Shown piece by piece: positions 13,440 through 13,865 of a stretch of 13,865 nt of DNA. The notes under the pieces are model-generated. The model worked only from the letters and a program-made list of their open reading frames with translations, did no database searches and had not been told where the DNA came from. The DNA comes from an uncultured Porphyromonadaceae bacterium. Lineage in GTDB: Bacteria; Bacteroidota; Bacteroidia; Bacteroidales; Muribaculaceae. Each line of letters begins with the position of its first letter. Position 1 is the stretch's first letter. Location: contig UQGP01000051.1 in assembly GCA_900540625.1 (NCBI GenBank), positions 1 to 13,865 on the forward strand, given 5' to 3'. The translations under genes and the position numbers were made by a program.

Positions 13440-13649
13440 TTAGGCCAGAGAGAAAAGGAATTCTTTAGGATCCTTGGGGTCGGCAGCAATGACAATCTTG
13501 CCTTCGCGTGCCAGCCAGCCTATAGCGGCGTACAATTCCTTGTCTTTGAGTTTTGTGACCTTTTTGAGCTGTTTGGAGCCTAATACTTCGGCTTCGTTCA
13601 GAGCATTCCAGACAGCACCGGCATTCAAACCAATTGTTTCTTCGTTCAT
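13440..13649 (-). CDS. Small winged helix-turn-helix protein (DUF2582 type)
   Basis: A 69-aa protein made almost wholly of one winged-helix domain of the DUF2582 family, frequent in Bacteroidetes. MNEETIGLNAGAVWNALNEAE (1-21) is the characteristic opening, followed by a helix-turn-helix (LGSKQLKKVTKLKDKELYAAIGWLARE, 23-49) and a short wing (KIVIAADPKDPKEFLFSLA). Its role is unsettled; DNA binding or a protein-contact role are both plausible, and the family has no established function I can name. The length is normal and the ATG at 13649 fits the family start. It has its own promoter (13731-13760) and a leader of about 75 bases, and converges with maf across two hairpins. Confidence 0.9.
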   Translation of the reverse strand: MNEETIGLNAGAVWNALNEAEVLGSKQLKKVTKLKDKELYAAIGWLAREGKIVIAADPKDPKEFLFSLA

Positions 13650-13730
13650 AGTTGCGATGTTTTTTGATTGTTAAACGATGTTGTTGTGATAAATCCTGTA
13701 TGTAAGTACAATATACCTTAGAATTGGCTG

Positions 13731-13760
13731 CAAAGGTAGCAATTTTCCGACAAATCGCAA
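13731..13760 (-). promoter_or_regulatory. Bacteroidetes promoter for the winged-helix gene
   Basis: On the minus strand, TTG (13760-13758) and TACCTTTG (13738-13731) are separated by 19 bases, a good -33/-7 match. The predicted start lies near 13725, giving a leader of about 75 bases. Confidence 0.75.
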
Positions 13761-13819
13761 TAAATATCTGCAAAAAACATTTTTTGGCAAGGCGTTTTAG
13801 TCCCGCGGAGCAATATTGT

Positions 13820-13835
13820 CCTAAATAAATTTAGG
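13820..13835. repeat. Inverted repeat CCTAAAT-AA-ATTTAGG at the window end
   Basis: A perfect 7-bp AT-rich inverted repeat with a 2-base spacer, upstream of the winged-helix promoter. No supportable gene is seen from 13761 to 13865. It could be an operator or a weak hairpin belonging to a gene beyond the window. Confidence 0.3.
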
Positions 13836-13865
13836 TGACAGCGTAACGTGCAACGCCATAGAGCA

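Noticed and set aside
1..13865. Search for CRISPR arrays, insertion sequences, integrases, toxin-antitoxin or defence genes
   Set aside because: No regularly spaced repeats, transposase, integrase or such gene families were seen; gene content is housekeeping and compositionally uniform.

Overview
The window looks like an ordinary chromosomal stretch of a Gram-negative Bacteroidota, most likely order Bacteroidales. Supporting this are repeated TAnnTTTG promoter boxes (the Bacteroidetes sigma-factor -7 signature), near absence of Shine-Dalgarno sequences, the BamD/omega-subunit gene pair, a fused HU-CCDC81/SPOR protein, a small DUF2582-type winged-helix protein and a Tgt lacking the usual zinc cysteines. 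Moderate GC and gene content fit a Muribaculaceae-like gut species, but that finer placement is inference. No mobile element, CRISPR array, phage gene or defence island is visible.

Layout: 111-704 (+) is a sugar O-acetyltransferase that converges on a minus-strand operon across a strong bidirectional-looking terminator (720-768). The minus operon runs from about 4050 down to 823: a sugar-phosphate-type nucleotidyltransferase, tgt (queuosine tRNA modification) and an LptF/LptG-family lipopolysaccharide export permease, with gaps of 2 and -1 bases. A divergent promoter region (3950-4195) separates it from priA (replication restart helicase, +). Next come bamD (outer-membrane protein assembly) and an omega-like RNA polymerase subunit, then a 240-base non-coding stretch, a tRNA-Arg(ACG) with its own promoter and terminator, and a secreted TPR protein.

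The right third has a membrane protein joining a cytoplasmic HU-like domain to a periplasmic SPOR domain. It is followed by a tight cluster: nitroreductase, Rossmann/DUF2520 protein, KdsC-like HAD phosphatase and Maf pyrophosphatase. A second hairpin terminator region (13358-13426) separates Maf from a convergent 69-aa winged-helix protein with its own promoter.

Functionally the window mixes envelope biogenesis (LptF/G, BamD, KdsC-like, SPOR protein), nucleic-acid housekeeping (PriA, Tgt, omega, tRNA) and nucleotide sanitation (Maf). I see no convincing wholly new system. The points most worth a second look are a tRNA whose near-universal G19-C56 tertiary pair appears replaced by A19-U56, the HU-to-SPOR trans-membrane fusion with a possibly leaderless GTG start, a short basic upstream ORF ending 5 bases before priA, and a 22-base hairpin design (GCGGCAG-N8-CTGCCGC) used twice in different settings.
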